Assembly: GCF_900142235.1 (NCBI RefSeq)
Contig: NZ_FRAE01000005.1
Span: forward strand, 39,478-103,477
Direction: 5' to 3'
Source of the DNA: Tepidibacter formicigenes DSM 15518
Lineage (GTDB): Bacteria; Bacillota; Clostridia; Peptostreptococcales; Peptostreptococcaceae
DNA length: 64,000 nt
Positions 8,384-19,863 of this stretch are shown piece after piece. The position numbers and the translations under genes are program-made. Within the stretch, counting starts at the first letter, position 1; the number at the start of each line of letters is the position of its first letter. The notes below the pieces were generated by a model that saw only the letters and a list, made by a program, of their open reading frames with translations, was not told the origin of the DNA and made no database searches.

Positions 8384-9742
8384 CTATTTCTTCTCTATCA
8401 ACACTACCGTTTCAACATGCATTGTATGGGCAAACATATCAACTGGTTGAATTTCTTCACATTTATATCCTCTTTCATCTAAATACGCTAAATCTCTAGC
8501 AAGAGTAGATGGATTACAAGATACATAAACAACTCTTTCTGGCTTCATATTTACAATAGTCTCAAGTACCTTTTCGTCACACCCTTTACGAGGTGGATCA
8601 ACTACAACTACATTAGCTCTTTTCCTTTCTTTATATAAATCAGGAACTACTTCTTCTGCTTTTCCTACATAAAATTCTGTATTATCTAAATTATTCATTT
8701 TAGCATTTACTTTAGCATCTTTTATTGCATCCTCTACTATTTCAATACCATATACTTTTTTAGCTTTCTTAGCTAAAAACAGTGATATAGTTCCTATCCC
8801 ACAATATATATCAAATACAGTTTCATTTCCTGTTAGATTTGCATACTCTAAAGCTTTATTATATAAAACTTCTGTTTGAATAGGGTTTACTTGAAAAAAA
8901 GAAAGTGGCGATATATTAAACTTAAGATCATCTATATAATCTTGTATAATCCCATATCCATATAAAATCTTATTCTCTCTTCCAAGTATAGCATTCCCTT
9001 TTCTAGTATTTATATTTAAAACTAATGTCTTGAATCCAGGTATATTCTCTTTTAATTCATTTATTAATTCATCAGTATGTGGTATATCTTGTCCATTAGC
9101 TACAAGAACTACCATTACCTCTTTAGTCTTAAATCCTACTTTAGTAACTAAATGTCTTAGTAATCCTTCATGTTTTTTTTCATCATATATGCTTATTCTG
9201 AATTTATTTATATACTCTTTTATTATCTTAACTATTTTATCATTTACATCATGTTGTATAATACATTTATCAGTAGGTATTATTTCATGACTCTTTTTCT
9301 TATAAAATCCAAGTACAGCTTCATTATTATTTTTTCCTATTGGAAATTGTGCTTTATTTCTATACCTAAAAGGTTCATTCATACCTATAGTATCATGTAT
9401 TTTTACATTTTCTATTTTACCTATTCTTTTTATAGTTTCTTTAACTAAATTCGTTTTAATTTCTAGCTGCTTTTTATAATCAAGATGCATTACTTGACAT
9501 CCACCACAATCTATTAAATCATCTGAACATTTCCTATTTACTCTAAAAGGAGATTTCTCTATTATTTTTACTATTTCACCTTCTGCATAGTTCTTTTTTG
9601 ATTTTATTATTCTAACTTTTATTTTATCTTGTATAAGTCCACCTTCAACAAATACAGTGAATCCTTCGTATTTTCCTATCCCAACTCCCCCATGGCCAAT
9701 ATCTACTATATCAACTATATACTTTTTTCCTTTTTCTAACAT
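8384..9742 (-). CDS. rlmD: 23S rRNA (uracil-C5)-methyltransferase, RlmD/RumA family
   Basis: 452 residues from the ATG at 9742 (AAGGAGAG upstream), preferred to an ATG 27 bases earlier with no ribosome site. An N-terminal TRAM domain (KKYIVDIVDIGHGGVGIGK) is followed by the iron-sulfur cysteines CSDDLIDCGGC near residue 75. A SAM-binding methyltransferase domain follows with FDIYCGIGTISLFLA, VVDPPRKGC and the catalytic cysteine in VYVSCNPSTLARD. It methylates C5 of a 23S rRNA uridine. Gram-positive homologues can modify one or two positions, so the exact site is not fixed. It stands alone between a dispersed repeat upstream and a mobile remnant downstream. Confidence 0.93.
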   Translation of the reverse strand: MLEKGKKYIVDIVDIGHGGVGIGKYEGFTVFVEGGLIQDKIKVRIIKSKKNYAEGEIVKIIEKSPFRVNRKCSDDLIDCGGCQVMHLDYKKQLEIKTNLVKETIKRIGKIENVKIHDTIGMNEPFRYRNKAQFPIGKNNNEAVLGFYKKKSHEIIPTDKCIIQHDVNDKIVKIIKEYINKFRISIYDEKKHEGLLRHLVTKVGFKTKEVMVVLVANGQDIPHTDELINELKENIPGFKTLVLNINTRKGNAILGRENKILYGYGIIQDYIDDLKFNISPLSFFQVNPIQTEVLYNKALEYANLTGNETVFDIYCGIGTISLFLAKKAKKVYGIEIVEDAIKDAKVNAKMNNLDNTEFYVGKAEEVVPDLYKERKRANVVVVDPPRKGCDEKVLETIVNMKPERVVYVSCNPSTLARDLAYLDERGYKCEEIQPVDMFAHTMHVETVVLIEKK

Positions 9743-9814
9743 AAATTCTCTCCTTATATTAAATTTCATCTATTAATATTACCAAAAAACAAAACGCATA
9801 TAAAGTATTAAATT

Positions 9815-9970
9815 AAAAAAGTCTTCATTCTAAAGATTTTAAATGTAGACTTTTTTGAAATTTCATGACGCCAACGAGTCCTAACGGACTCCGTTGCTTA
9901 AAATTCATAACGGAATTTATATTTATCCACAATTTAAATAGGAATATAATTTCCTATTCGTTATAAAAAA
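9815..9970. repeat. Dispersed structured repeat, copy A (full length)
   Basis: 156 bp matching 52434-52590 at all but about a dozen positions. From the left it has a hairpin AAAAAAGTCT...AGACTTTTTT, a central hairpin AACG-AGTCC-TAAC-GGACT-C-CGTT, and a long imperfect dyad ATAACGGAATTTATATT...AATATAATTTCCTATTCGTTAT. It contains no ORF. It sits between two minus-strand genes, after the membrane-protein gene and before rlmD. It may be a MITE-like element or a structured RNA or transcription-end module. Confidence 0.85.
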
Positions 9971-10034
9971 GCCTTCATTTAGAAGACTTTTTAATAACAA
10001 GTTTTTATTAACTTTAAAAGTAATATAATTGCTT

Positions 10035-10730
10035 TTATACAAATAAATCTTTACTTTTATATCCTCTATAACCTTGTACTAGTGCAAGTGTTAAAAGTAT
10101 AAGTGCAAGAATTGGAGGTATAGTAACTAATGCTTTAGCTACTGAAATTGACCTTCCTGTATCCTGTATAACTTTAGAAATTGCTATTTGATAATTAGAA
10201 AATGCATAAATGCCGTATCTTATCCATATAAAAGAAGTCATAAGTGCAACTGGAACTACCGAAAGACTCATATAAAGTCCATTTATAGATCTATTTTTAA
10301 CACCTTTTATTCCTAAAAATATAGGAATAAAAAATACAGCTGGAAGTATAAATCCAAAATACTGAGGTGATAAAGCTAAAAATAATATAGTAGTAAAAAT
10401 AAAGCTTCTATAATACTTATTTACATAATTTGAACTTCCTTCAAAATCTCCCTTTGCAGCTTTTAAATATCTAATATATACTTCTATTTTATGAGTGTTT
10501 TCTTTTGAATTTCTATCTTCTTTGAGTTCTTTTATAAGATTTTTACCTTTATTACAAAGAGAATCATAAATATTACTTAAATCTGTAGGAACATCTAATT
10601 TCTCATATTGATTTGAAATACTAGATATTTGATTTAAATATTTTTCTCTTTTAGATTTATTAATATTTTTTAAACTTTTAACTAAATCAGATAATTGCTT
10701 TAATGTATTTATTAAAGTTAAAGCCTTCAT
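10035..10730 (-). CDS. Membrane protein of unknown function
   Basis: 231 residues, ATG behind GGAGGTGG. The first about 105 residues are polar, K/N-rich and helical (LKQLSDLVKSLKNINKSKREKYL), possibly coiled-coil. The rest contains about four hydrophobic segments (FIFTTILFLAL; FGFILPAVFFIPIFLGI; LYMSLSVVPVALMTSFIWI; ALVTIPPILALILLTLALVQ). No family is recognised. It is monocistronic by spacing, between the NSS transporter unit and a dispersed repeat. Confidence 0.7.
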   Translation of the reverse strand: MKALTLINTLKQLSDLVKSLKNINKSKREKYLNQISSISNQYEKLDVPTDLSNIYDSLCNKGKNLIKELKEDRNSKENTHKIEVYIRYLKAAKGDFEGSSNYVNKYYRSFIFTTILFLALSPQYFGFILPAVFFIPIFLGIKGVKNRSINGLYMSLSVVPVALMTSFIWIRYGIYAFSNYQIAISKVIQDTGRSISVAKALVTIPPILALILLTLALVQGYRGYKSKDLFV

Positions 10731-10804
10731 CGAACCACCTCCAATAATTCATCAAAAAATTCAGAAAATACCTTCGATTTATTTTACCATATTTTCTATA
10801 TATT

Positions 10805-10836
10805 TAAAACCCCACCAATATGGCGGGGGTTTTTTT
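10805..10836. terminator. Intrinsic terminator after the NSS transporter unit
   Basis: CCCCACC/GGCGGGG with an AATAT loop, flanked by T-runs in both directions. It lies at the 3' end of the small NSS subunit gene on the minus strand. Confidence 0.8.
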
Positions 10837-10933
10837 ATTTTTGATTTTTTAAAAGAGGTCTTAGTGTAACAGCAATGCTTATAAATATAATTGACCACAC
10901 TGTAATCATAAAACCAAGTGCTGCACTAGTCAT
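10835..10933 (-). CDS. Small subunit of an NSS-family amino acid transporter (MetS-like)
   Basis: A 32-residue ORF beginning MTSAALGFMITVWSIIF and ending LKNQK. It has one hydrophobic segment and a strong AAGGAGGGA ribosome site. It lies 17 bases after the NSS transporter gene, followed at once by a terminator. Tiny single-span proteins of this kind accompany many NSS transporters (the MetS partner of MetP in Corynebacterium is the known example) and are usually missed in annotation. Role as a transporter partner is inferred from size, position and membrane segment. Confidence 0.8.
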   Translation of the reverse strand: MTSAALGFMITVWSIIFISIAVTLRPLLKNQK

Positions 10934-10950
10934 AATTAATCCCTCCTTAA

Positions 10951-12531
10951 TTAAACACGAATAGAAACTTTATTTTCATCAAGCTCTTTAGCGTATTTAG
11001 TCTTAATAGATTTATATGATTGCATAAAGCCTGCAATAAATACAACAAATATAACAACCCTTGCTCCATTAACCCATGGAACCAACTGAGGTGATTTTTC
11101 AACAAAAGATGGAACTAATTTAAAGTATCCAGCTTTAATGTAATCTATTGTTGAGAAGAACAACAAAATAATTGTAACTAAAGGAGTTAATGTTTTATGG
11201 AATAGATTAAAGAACCATTTTGGTATTTTCCATATTCCTCCTCTATTCATTTCTTCTAAAGCTTTATCTCCCATAAGCCATGCAGCAACAACAACCTCTA
11301 GTACTCCAAGAACTATAAGCAGATAAGAACCTACCCAGTTGTCTACTTCTGTTAAATATGCAAGATCCGCTGTTTTAGTTAAAATTGGCTCAAGTCCAAC
11401 TGGCAGACCTACTACTATATATCCAATGAACACTATCCAAGCAGCTTTACTTCTTTGAATACCTAAATCTTCTTCCATTAAAGCAACTAAGTAGTTGTAC
11501 ATTGCTATAGCAGAAGTAAATCCTGCGAAGAATAATAGTAAGAACCAAAGCGAACCAACAAATTGTCCTCCACCCATTGATCTAAATACGTTAGGAAGTG
11601 CTATAAATGAAAGACCAACTCCAGCACTAACTCCTTCAGGTCCCATGAAAGCATAAGCTATAGGTATAACTGCTGTTCCTCCAAGTATAACCTCAGCAAA
11701 TTCATTCAACGAAATAGTTGCAAAAGATGATACTACAACATCATCATCTGGTTTTAAGTAAGAAGCATAATTACATATAATACCCATTCCTATAGATAAT
11801 GTAAAGAATACCTGTCCTGCAGCTGCAATTGCTGATTTCCATTTAAGTGCACTAAAATCAGGATTCCAAATATAATTAAGTCCCTTCATAGCTGACCAAT
11901 CTGGATTTACTGGACTTCCTATAGTTAAAGCTCTTATCGCAAGTATTATACCAAAAGTATAAAGTACAGGCATCATAAGCTTTGCCCAAGCCTCTATACC
12001 TTTTTGAACCCCTCGCATAACTGCAAATGCAAGTCCTGCTAACGTAAGCACCCAGAAAATAAATACCATTGATGGATTTTGAACATACCCTACAAATATT
12101 TCACCAGTAGATTTAGCAGTATCCATATATCCACCAGTTACTGATAAGAAACTGTATCCTAATGTCCATCCTATAATATGATTATAGTATGAGTTAACAA
12201 GTAATGTTACTGCAAAAGCCATCGATCCACAAACAGCTCCTATTATTGCAGCATTTCTTGGTTTAGTTCCTTCTCTAGCTTGTAGATAAACCATTGGTCC
12301 AAGTGTTCCATGACCATATTTACCACCATAACGTCCAAGATTCCATTCAATAAGCATAACAGGTATACCAATTATAATAAGTGCAGCAAAATATGGAATC
12401 ATGAAGGCTCCGCCACCATTACTAGCAGCTTGATAAGGGAATCTCCAGAAGTTACCAAGTCCTATGGCATTTCCTGCCATGGCCAAGATAAGCCCTATCT
12501 TAGACCCCCAATTTTCTCTTGAATTTGACAT
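10951..12531 (-). CDS. Sodium-dependent amino acid transporter, NSS (SNF) family
   Basis: 526 residues, ATG behind AAGGAGGG. It opens with the NSS first-helix motif (KIGLILAMAGNAIGLGNFWRFPYQ), containing the unwound Na+/substrate region, and has about twelve predicted membrane helices. Further family signatures are LIEWNLGRYGG, FFTLSIGMGIICNYASY and SLWFLLLFFAGFTSA. These proteins use the sodium gradient to import amino acids; the substrate cannot be read from sequence, though the small MetS-like partner suggests a hydrophobic amino acid such as methionine or alanine. The two genes form a small operon. Confidence 0.93.
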   Translation of the reverse strand: MSNSRENWGSKIGLILAMAGNAIGLGNFWRFPYQAASNGGGAFMIPYFAALIIIGIPVMLIEWNLGRYGGKYGHGTLGPMVYLQAREGTKPRNAAIIGAVCGSMAFAVTLLVNSYYNHIIGWTLGYSFLSVTGGYMDTAKSTGEIFVGYVQNPSMVFIFWVLTLAGLAFAVMRGVQKGIEAWAKLMMPVLYTFGIILAIRALTIGSPVNPDWSAMKGLNYIWNPDFSALKWKSAIAAAGQVFFTLSIGMGIICNYASYLKPDDDVVVSSFATISLNEFAEVILGGTAVIPIAYAFMGPEGVSAGVGLSFIALPNVFRSMGGGQFVGSLWFLLLFFAGFTSAIAMYNYLVALMEEDLGIQRSKAAWIVFIGYIVVGLPVGLEPILTKTADLAYLTEVDNWVGSYLLIVLGVLEVVVAAWLMGDKALEEMNRGGIWKIPKWFFNLFHKTLTPLVTIILLFFSTIDYIKAGYFKLVPSFVEKSPQLVPWVNGARVVIFVVFIAGFMQSYKSIKTKYAKELDENKVSIRV

Positions 12532-12696
12532 TTAAATATCCCTCCTTTATTTTTTTAAATATTAGTTTGTATATATGTATATGTATTTTGGGTAAATATT
12601 ATACACGATACATATATTTAGTTATTATTATACTATTTCAAATTATATTAATCAAACGATTTTTCCAATTTTTCTGAAATTTAATTTTTAACAAAC

Positions 12697-12734
12697 AAAA
12701 AATCCTAATTTCAATCAAAAAATTAGGATTTTTT
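12697..12734 (-). terminator. Intrinsic terminator of the chemoreceptor gene
   Basis: AAAAAATCCTAATT and AATTAGGATTTTTT pair across a 10-base loop, with a T-run on the minus strand, 14 bases after the receptor stop codon. The adjoining 12532-12696 is an AT-rich leader of the NSS gene with no other recognised element. Confidence 0.88.
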
Positions 12735-12747
12735 ACTTATACAAATA

Positions 12748-14763
12748 CTATATTTTAAATTTACCTATTTCTTCATTCAAATTCATAGCAAGTTGACTTA
12801 ACATATCTGATGAATTTGCAACTTCTTCCACAGCACTTGCCTGCTGTTGCATTGAAGCACTAACCTCCTGTGCTCCTGCTGCTGTTTCTTCCGATACCGA
12901 AGATATACTTTCAATAGATTTTACTATACTTTCTTTATCAGTATTTATATCATAAACGTACTCTCCAATTGTTTTAATTTTTTCTGTAATTTTATCAATA
13001 GAATTTTTAATTATGTCAAAGGAATTATTAACATGAGTTACTGTATTTGACTGCTTTACATTACTTTCTTTAACTTCATTCATAATTTCTACAGTTTTAC
13101 TGCTTTCATCTTGAATATCAGTAGTAATATTTTTAATTTCATTTGCAGCATTACTTGAACTCTCTGCAAGTTTTCTTATTTCATCTGCAACCACTGCAAA
13201 TCCTTTTCCAGCCTCTCCAGCACGAGCTGCCTCAATTGATGCATTTAATGCTAATAAATTAGTCTGCTCTGCTATAGAAGTTATTGTATCTAGTATATTA
13301 ACTATATTTTTTGCTTTATTATTAAGTTCAAATATTGCTTCTTGAGCCTTTTTTGTATTTTCATTGTTTAATTTTGTTATTTCTTTTAGTTCATTTATAA
13401 TTTTAGCACCACTTAAATTAGCATTATTTACTTCTTTCACATTATCTAATATATCATTTGTACTTTCTGAAAGCTCATTTAATTTATTTGCAAGATTAGA
13501 TGTTAATACTACGCCTGTTTCCGACTCACTTGCTTGTTCTAATGCTCCTTTTGATATCTGTCTAATAGTTGTTGCTACTTCTTCAGCAGAAGCACTAGTT
13601 TCCTCTGCATTTGCAGCTAAATTTTGTGCAGATAGGTTTAATTCCTCTGATACTCGCTTCACATTATTTATAAGAGTGCCTATATCATCAAGCATATCGT
13701 TAAAACCTTTTCCTATATATCCTATTTCATCTTTATTTTTCAAATTACATCTAACTCTAAAATCTCCTTCTCTTGCTTTTTTCATGCTATCTAAAAGAAT
13801 GTTAATAGGTTTTGTTAAGTTTTTAGCAAATTTTATAGCTATAAAAATAGCTACTAATACAGAAACTAGTCCTACAAATAATGTATTATTAAATAAAACT
13901 TTTGTATCGTCTTTTATTTCATCAGTGTATATAGTTACTAAAACAGCCCATCCTAATTTATCTATTTTTGAAAATAAAGCAATTTTTTCTTTTATAATTC
14001 CTTTTTCTTCTCTTTTATACTCTATAGTTCCTTCTCTAGATTTCTTAATACCAGCTACTATTTCTTTTACATCTACATGTGTTCCAATAAGAGATTTGTT
14101 TTTATGAGTAATAATATTTAAGTTTTCATCAATTAAAACAGCATAACCATTTTTACCAATTTTAAGCCTATTTACTTTATTCGAGAAACTATCTAAAGAT
14201 ATATCTATACCTAATACTCCTACAAATTCATTAGCTCCTAAAAGGTTATATACAGGTATGTAAATCGTTGTAATCATTTTTTTAGTTGCTATGTCTTTAT
14301 AAGGATTTGCCCATAATATACTATTCTTACTTACAGTATCTTTATACCAGTCTTTTTTAGTAGGGTCATATCCTTCTGGAAGTTCTACTTGAGGATATAT
14401 ATGCATATTGCCATCATTAGTAGCTAAATAAATAGATTGAACAGATGGATGTGCATATTTAAAACTTTCAAAAGTCTTCATCATAAAAGGTTCAGCCGTT
14501 GGAGTAGCTAAAATTCTTTGAACATTAGGATCACGAGACATTTGAATAATGTTATATTCATTTTCTTCTATAAAAGTGGTAACGTTTTCTTTTATTTGTT
14601 TAACCATTTCAAAAGAATTATCTTTTAATTGATTTTCTAAAATAGAAGTAGATTTTAAATATGTACTTATTCCTAAAGTACTTAATGGAATAGTTATTAA
14701 TAAAATAAATACTATAATTAGTTTAGATATCAATCCATGCTTAAATTTTAAAAATTTTGTCAT
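12748..14763 (-). CDS. Methyl-accepting chemotaxis protein, double-Cache sensor
   Basis: 671 residues, ATG behind GAAAGGAGC. Transmembrane helix 1 ([21 protein letters not shown]) leads to an extracellular sensor of about 250 residues with dCache features ([41 protein letters not shown]). Helix 2 lies near residues 285-305, then a HAMP domain ([18 protein letters not shown]) and the cytoplasmic coiled coil. The hairpin tip is the universal receptor sequence ([20 protein letters not shown]). dCache receptors commonly sense amino acids or other small metabolites. No chemotaxis genes flank it. Confidence 0.95.
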   Translation of the reverse strand: MTKFLKFKHGLISKLIIVFILLITIPLSTLGISTYLKSTSILENQLKDNSFEMVKQIKENVTTFIEENEYNIIQMSRDPNVQRILATPTAEPFMMKTFESFKYAHPSVQSIYLATNDGNMHIYPQVELPEGYDPTKKDWYKDTVSKNSILWANPYKDIATKKMITTIYIPVYNLLGANEFVGVLGIDISLDSFSNKVNRLKIGKNGYAVLIDENLNIITHKNKSLIGTHVDVKEIVAGIKKSREGTIEYKREEKGIIKEKIALFSKIDKLGWAVLVTIYTDEIKDDTKVLFNNTLFVGLVSVLVAIFIAIKFAKNLTKPINILLDSMKKAREGDFRVRCNLKNKDEIGYIGKGFNDMLDDIGTLINNVKRVSEELNLSAQNLAANAEETSASAEEVATTIRQISKGALEQASESETGVVLTSNLANKLNELSESTNDILDNVKEVNNANLSGAKIINELKEITKLNNENTKKAQEAIFELNNKAKNIVNILDTITSIAEQTNLLALNASIEAARAGEAGKGFAVVADEIRKLAESSSNAANEIKNITTDIQDESSKTVEIMNEVKESNVKQSNTVTHVNNSFDIIKNSIDKITEKIKTIGEYVYDINTDKESIVKSIESISSVSEETAAGAQEVSASMQQQASAVEEVANSSDMLSQLAMNLNEEIGKFKI

Positions 14764-14914
14764 TCAATCTAGCTCCTTTCACCAAGAAGATTAATTTTGG
14801 ATTTATGTCATATATTATTTTATCATATTTATTATTTTATATAGTAATATATTTTTAAAATTTTTTATATTTTTTAACAAATTATAACTTAATAAAATTA
14901 TTGATTAAAATAGC

Positions 14915-15517
14915 TTAAAATTCATTATCATTTTTAACTATTTTTTCTTCAATTCCACTCAAATATATCTCCCAAATGTCTTTAAGTCGTTTAATGTTAA
15001 ATTTATCATCATATATAAGCATAGTAAAGCTTCCTTTAAGAATGCATATATACGAATATACAAGCTTATCTAAGTCTTTTTTTGAAATACCCTTAACTTT
15101 TATTCTTTTGCTTATGATATCTGATATATTATTATAAATCAATTCATCAATACTGTTTAGTTTAATTTTTATTTTTTCTCTTAATTCAAATGGTGGAAAA
15201 AATATAATTCCACTCCAAAATCCTCTTCTTGCGGAGTCTTTATAGAAATATTGAATGAAACCTTTTAAAAAATCAAAAAGAGTATTCTGTATATTATTAA
15301 TTTCAACATCTATTAACATTTTTTTTATGTAGAGTTCAAATCTAATCATTTCCTCATTTAACACCGAAAAAAATAATTCCTCTTTACTTAAAAAGTGGCC
15401 ATATATAGAAGGTTTTTTTATTCCAACTTTATTTGCAATTTCAGATAGACTAGTTCCCTCATATCCTTTTTGGGCCATAAGTTCTAAAGCTACTTTTTTT
15501 ATTTTTTGTGATGTCAT
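14915..15517 (-). CDS. TetR/AcrR-family transcriptional regulator
   Basis: 200 residues, ATG behind GGGGG. The N-terminal TetR helix-turn-helix is clear (KKVALELMAQKGYEGTSLSEIANKVGIKKPSIYGHF). The C-terminal ligand domain is generic. It is monocistronic by spacing (about 150 bp to the chemoreceptor gene, about 215 bp to pyk). The target is unknown; no transporter is divergently arranged beside it, so a local partner is not evident. Confidence 0.92.
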   Translation of the reverse strand: MTSQKIKKVALELMAQKGYEGTSLSEIANKVGIKKPSIYGHFLSKEELFFSVLNEEMIRFELYIKKMLIDVEINNIQNTLFDFLKGFIQYFYKDSARRGFWSGIIFFPPFELREKIKIKLNSIDELIYNNISDIISKRIKVKGISKKDLDKLVYSYICILKGSFTMLIYDDKFNIKRLKDIWEIYLSGIEEKIVKNDNEF

Positions 15518-15696
15518 TTGAGAGCCCCCTAATATTTACTTACTTATTTTATAATTCTAATATATTTATCGTTTAATCCTAGAAAAATTTTAATTATTTT
15601 ATCAGTTTTTCAATATTTTCATAAAAACTGTAATGATTTTATTTTATGTTTATCCATATATTTCTTTTATATTCTGTTTTATGCTTTTATAGGAAT

Positions 15697-15734
15697 AATA
15701 AAAAGGAGTAAGCCATGGCCTACTCCTTTTTATT
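15697..15734. terminator. Intrinsic terminator at the end of pyk
   Basis: AATAAAAAGGAGTA and TACTCCTTTTTATT pair around AAGCCATGGCC, which holds a smaller GCCATGGC dyad. Runs of A and T on both sides allow action in both directions. It overlaps the pyk stop region. Confidence 0.88.
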
Positions 15735-17490
15735 ATAATATTCTTGTATTTCCTTTATATACTATTCCACTTACTGTATCTACTGTGACTACATCTCCAT
15801 CTTTTAATACTTTTGTAGCATCTTTAGTTGAAACTATTACTGGTTTTTCTAAGTTTAATCCAACTATAGCAGCATGGCTTGTAATTCCACCTTCTTCTGT
15901 AATTACAGCTCCTGCTCTTTCAATATATTCATTCATATCTGTATCAGTTAATACAGTAACTATGATATCTCCTTCATTAAATTTGCCTTCTAATTCACTA
16001 GCTGTTCTTACAACACAAACTTTTCCTGTAGCTGATTTTTTTCCAACACCTATACCTTTAGTTAATATTTCACTAACCACATGAACCTTGATTAAGTTAG
16101 TTGTTCCTGCTACTCCTACTGGAACTCCAGCTGTTACTACAACCAATTCTCCAACTTTTATATACCCAGCTTCAATTGATGCCTTTATAGCATTATCTAT
16201 AACTTCATCAGTTGATTCTCCTGCTATAGTTAACACTGGATATACTCCCCAGCTAAGCGCAAGCCTTCTCATTACTTTTTCACAATGTGTAGCTGCTATT
16301 ATTGGAGCTTCTGGTCTAAATCTAGATACCATTCTAGCAGTATGTCCAGAAGATGTAGATGTAACTATTGCTGAAGCATTTAAGTCAATTGCAGTTGTGC
16401 ATGTAGCATGACTTATAGCATTTGTAACATTAACTTCATTTAATCTCTTAGATTTTAATATTTCATTATATTCTAACGAATCTTCTGTTCTTTTTGCTAT
16501 TGATGCCATTGTTTTAACAGCTTCAACTGGATATTTTCCTGCAGCTGTTTCTCCAGAAAGCATTATTGCATCTGTTCCATCATAAATTGCATTAGCAACG
16601 TCTGTAACTTCTGCTCTAGTAGGTCTTGGATTTCTAATCATAGAATCAAGCATTTGAGTTGCAGTTATAACTGGTTTTCCTAATTTATTACATTTTTTAA
16701 TCATCATTTTTTGAGCTATAGGTATTTCTTGTGTTGGTATTTCAACTCCTAAATCTCCTCTAGCTACCATAAGACCATCAGAAACCTCAAGTATCTCATC
16801 TATATTATCAACACCTTCTTGGTTTTCAATCTTAGATATTATTTGAATATCAGTTGCATTATTTGCTTCAAGTATTTCTCTTATAGCAAGAACATCAGCA
16901 GCTTTTCTAACGAAAGATGCTGCTATAAAATCTATTCCCTGCTCTATCCCAAATTCTATATCTTTTCTATCTTTTTCAGTAATAGCTGGAAGATTTATTT
17001 TTACACCAGGAACATTTACACCTTTATTATTTTTAACTATTCCTGCATTTTCAACTGTACAAACTATATCTTGATCCTTTATTTCATTTACTTTAAGTCC
17101 AACAAGTCCATCATCTATTAATATTGTGTCTCCTACTTTTACATCATTTATAAGTTCTTTATAGCTTACTGTACACATTTCTTTAGTTCCAAGAACATCT
17201 TTCATTGTAATAGTAAATTTTTGTCCTTCTTCTAATAAAACTTCAGGATCTGCAAATTTTCCTGTTCTTATTTCTGGGCCTTTTGTATCTAAAAGTATTG
17301 CTACTGGTTTGTTCATTTCTTCTCTTAATTCTTTTATAGTTTTGATTCTTAAACCATGTTCTTCATAATCACCATGTGAAAAGTTAAGTCTACATACATT
17401 AAGTCCACTATTTATAAGTTCTCTTAAAACTTCTTTTTTCTCACTTGCAGGTCCTATTGTACAAACAATTTTAGTCTTTTTTCCTAACAT
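15733..17490 (-). CDS. pyk: Pyruvate kinase with C-terminal PEP-utiliser domain
   Basis: 585 residues, ATG behind AAGGAGGATG. It begins with [19 protein letters not shown] and includes the active-site region [17 protein letters not shown] and the [12 protein letters not shown] signature. After the normal C-terminal domain (ends near residue 470) comes an extra PEP-utiliser 'mobile' domain ([17 protein letters not shown]: [20 protein letters not shown]), found in many Bacillus and Clostridium enzymes. It converts PEP and ADP to pyruvate and ATP. It follows pfkA by 36 bases, forming the common Firmicute pfkA-pyk glycolytic operon, and ends in a strong terminator. Confidence 0.98.
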   Translation of the reverse strand: MLGKKTKIVCTIGPASEKKEVLRELINSGLNVCRLNFSHGDYEEHGLRIKTIKELREEMNKPVAILLDTKGPEIRTGKFADPEVLLEEGQKFTITMKDVLGTKEMCTVSYKELINDVKVGDTILIDDGLVGLKVNEIKDQDIVCTVENAGIVKNNKGVNVPGVKINLPAITEKDRKDIEFGIEQGIDFIAASFVRKAADVLAIREILEANNATDIQIISKIENQEGVDNIDEILEVSDGLMVARGDLGVEIPTQEIPIAQKMMIKKCNKLGKPVITATQMLDSMIRNPRPTRAEVTDVANAIYDGTDAIMLSGETAAGKYPVEAVKTMASIAKRTEDSLEYNEILKSKRLNEVNVTNAISHATCTTAIDLNASAIVTSTSSGHTARMVSRFRPEAPIIAATHCEKVMRRLALSWGVYPVLTIAGESTDEVIDNAIKASIEAGYIKVGELVVVTAGVPVGVAGTTNLIKVHVVSEILTKGIGVGKKSATGKVCVVRTASELEGKFNEGDIIVTVLTDTDMNEYIERAGAVITEEGGITSHAAIVGLNLEKPVIVSTKDATKVLKDGDVVTVDTVSGIVYKGNTRIL

Positions 17491-17526
17491 AATACATCCT
17501 CCTTAAAATTTTTATAGCTTAAATAT

Positions 17527-18501
<975 letters not shown>

Positions 18502-18507
18502 TTATTC

Positions 18508-18526
18508 AGGGACATTTGTTGTCCCT
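18508..18526. promoter_or_regulatory. Inverted repeat upstream of pfkA
   Basis: AGGGACA and TGTCCCT pair with a 5-base spacer, 21 bases before the pfkA start. No T-run follows, so it is more likely an operator or leader hairpin than a terminator. The binding factor is unknown. Confidence 0.45.
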
Positions 18527-18646
18527 ATATGTTGTTTTTTATCCCAGTATATATAAAAAAATATATAATAAACTACTTTTTTCAACTAAATTATATCAAT
18601 AAAATATATTATAACATAATTTTAAATATTTTTTAAACTCATATTT

Positions 18647-19863
18647 TTAATTTTGACAATTTTTAATTTTAACATTTTGTTTTCCTAAAAAGCATTCTAA
18701 TTCATTCAATAAATCCTCATTTATTTGTACCATCCAGCTTTTTTCACCTTTGAATGCTTTTTTATTTTTTTCACAATATATATAAACTAATGAATTTCCT
18801 TTGTATTTGTTTAAAATATTTTTTATTTCACTTAACATATGTCTGTCGGATATATCTTTTATTTTTATCCATAATTCCTTATCTTCAATCTTTATAATTT
18901 CCTCAAATTCATTAGCTATAATTTTTGCATTTTCATCTTCTTTTATACTAAATCTTCCTTTTACATATACAATATTATCTTCTTTTATTAAATGAGAATA
19001 TTTTTGCAAAATTCTAGGAAATACTATAACTTCAATACTACCATATAAATCTTCAAGCTCTATAAAAGCCATTATATCATTTCTTTTTGTAGTTTTTATA
19101 GTCTTGTTAATTATTATTCCTCCAATTATTATATCTTTATTATCAAGTTTTAAAAACTCTTCATAACTTTCTTTAGCTTGTGACAATATATTGTTATTTA
19201 TATTACTATTCAATTTAAGCTCTCTTTCATATTGTGACAATGGATGACCACTTATATACATTCCTAAAACTTCCTTTTCTAATGAAAGCTTTTCTTTTTC
19301 TCTAAATTCCGATACTCTGGGTAAAACATAAATATTTTCTTCCTCTTTATTTGACATTTCAAATAAAGATACTTGCCCAGCTAAATTTTTCTTTCTATCA
19401 CTTGTTATACTTTCAAGTATTTTTTCAAACCCAGCCATAAGCTGTGCTCTATTAGAATTTATGCTATCAAATGCACCGCATTTTATAAGAGATTCTATAA
19501 CTCTTTTATTTAAATCTTTAGACTGAATTCTTTTACAAAACTGAATAAAATCTTTAAATTCACCATTTTTTTCTCTCTCAAGTACTATATCTTTTATAAC
19601 CTTTGATCCTACATTTTTAACAGCTTCAAGTCCGAACCTTATATTATTTCCTTCTACTGAAAATTTTCCAAAACTCTTATTTATATCCGGCTTTAAAACA
19701 TCAATTCCAAGACTATTACACTCTCTTATATATTCAACCACCTTATCAGTATTTCCCATTACACTAGTAATTAAAGCTGCCATAAACTCTACTGGATAGT
19801 GAGCTTTTAAATAGGCTGTTTGATATCCTAAAACTCCATAAGCTGCAGCATGAGATTTGTTAA
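18647..19863 (-). CDS. dnaE: DNA polymerase III alpha subunit DnaE, exon 3 (C-terminal part)
   Basis: Third coding segment of the split dnaE, spanning residues 752-1156 of the joined protein. Reading from 19863 completes the F codon and continues NKSHAAAYGVLGYQTAYLKAHYPVEFM, a highly conserved DnaE stretch, then helix-hairpin-helix sequence and an OB-fold (IIGGIIINKTIKTTKRNDIMAFIELEDLYG). A frame that opens at an internal ATG (19783) is just part of this exon. The joined gene of 1194 + 1060 + 1217 bases is exactly 1157 codons. DnaE is the replicative polymerase catalytic subunit, so splicing should be essential to the cell. Confidence 0.95.
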
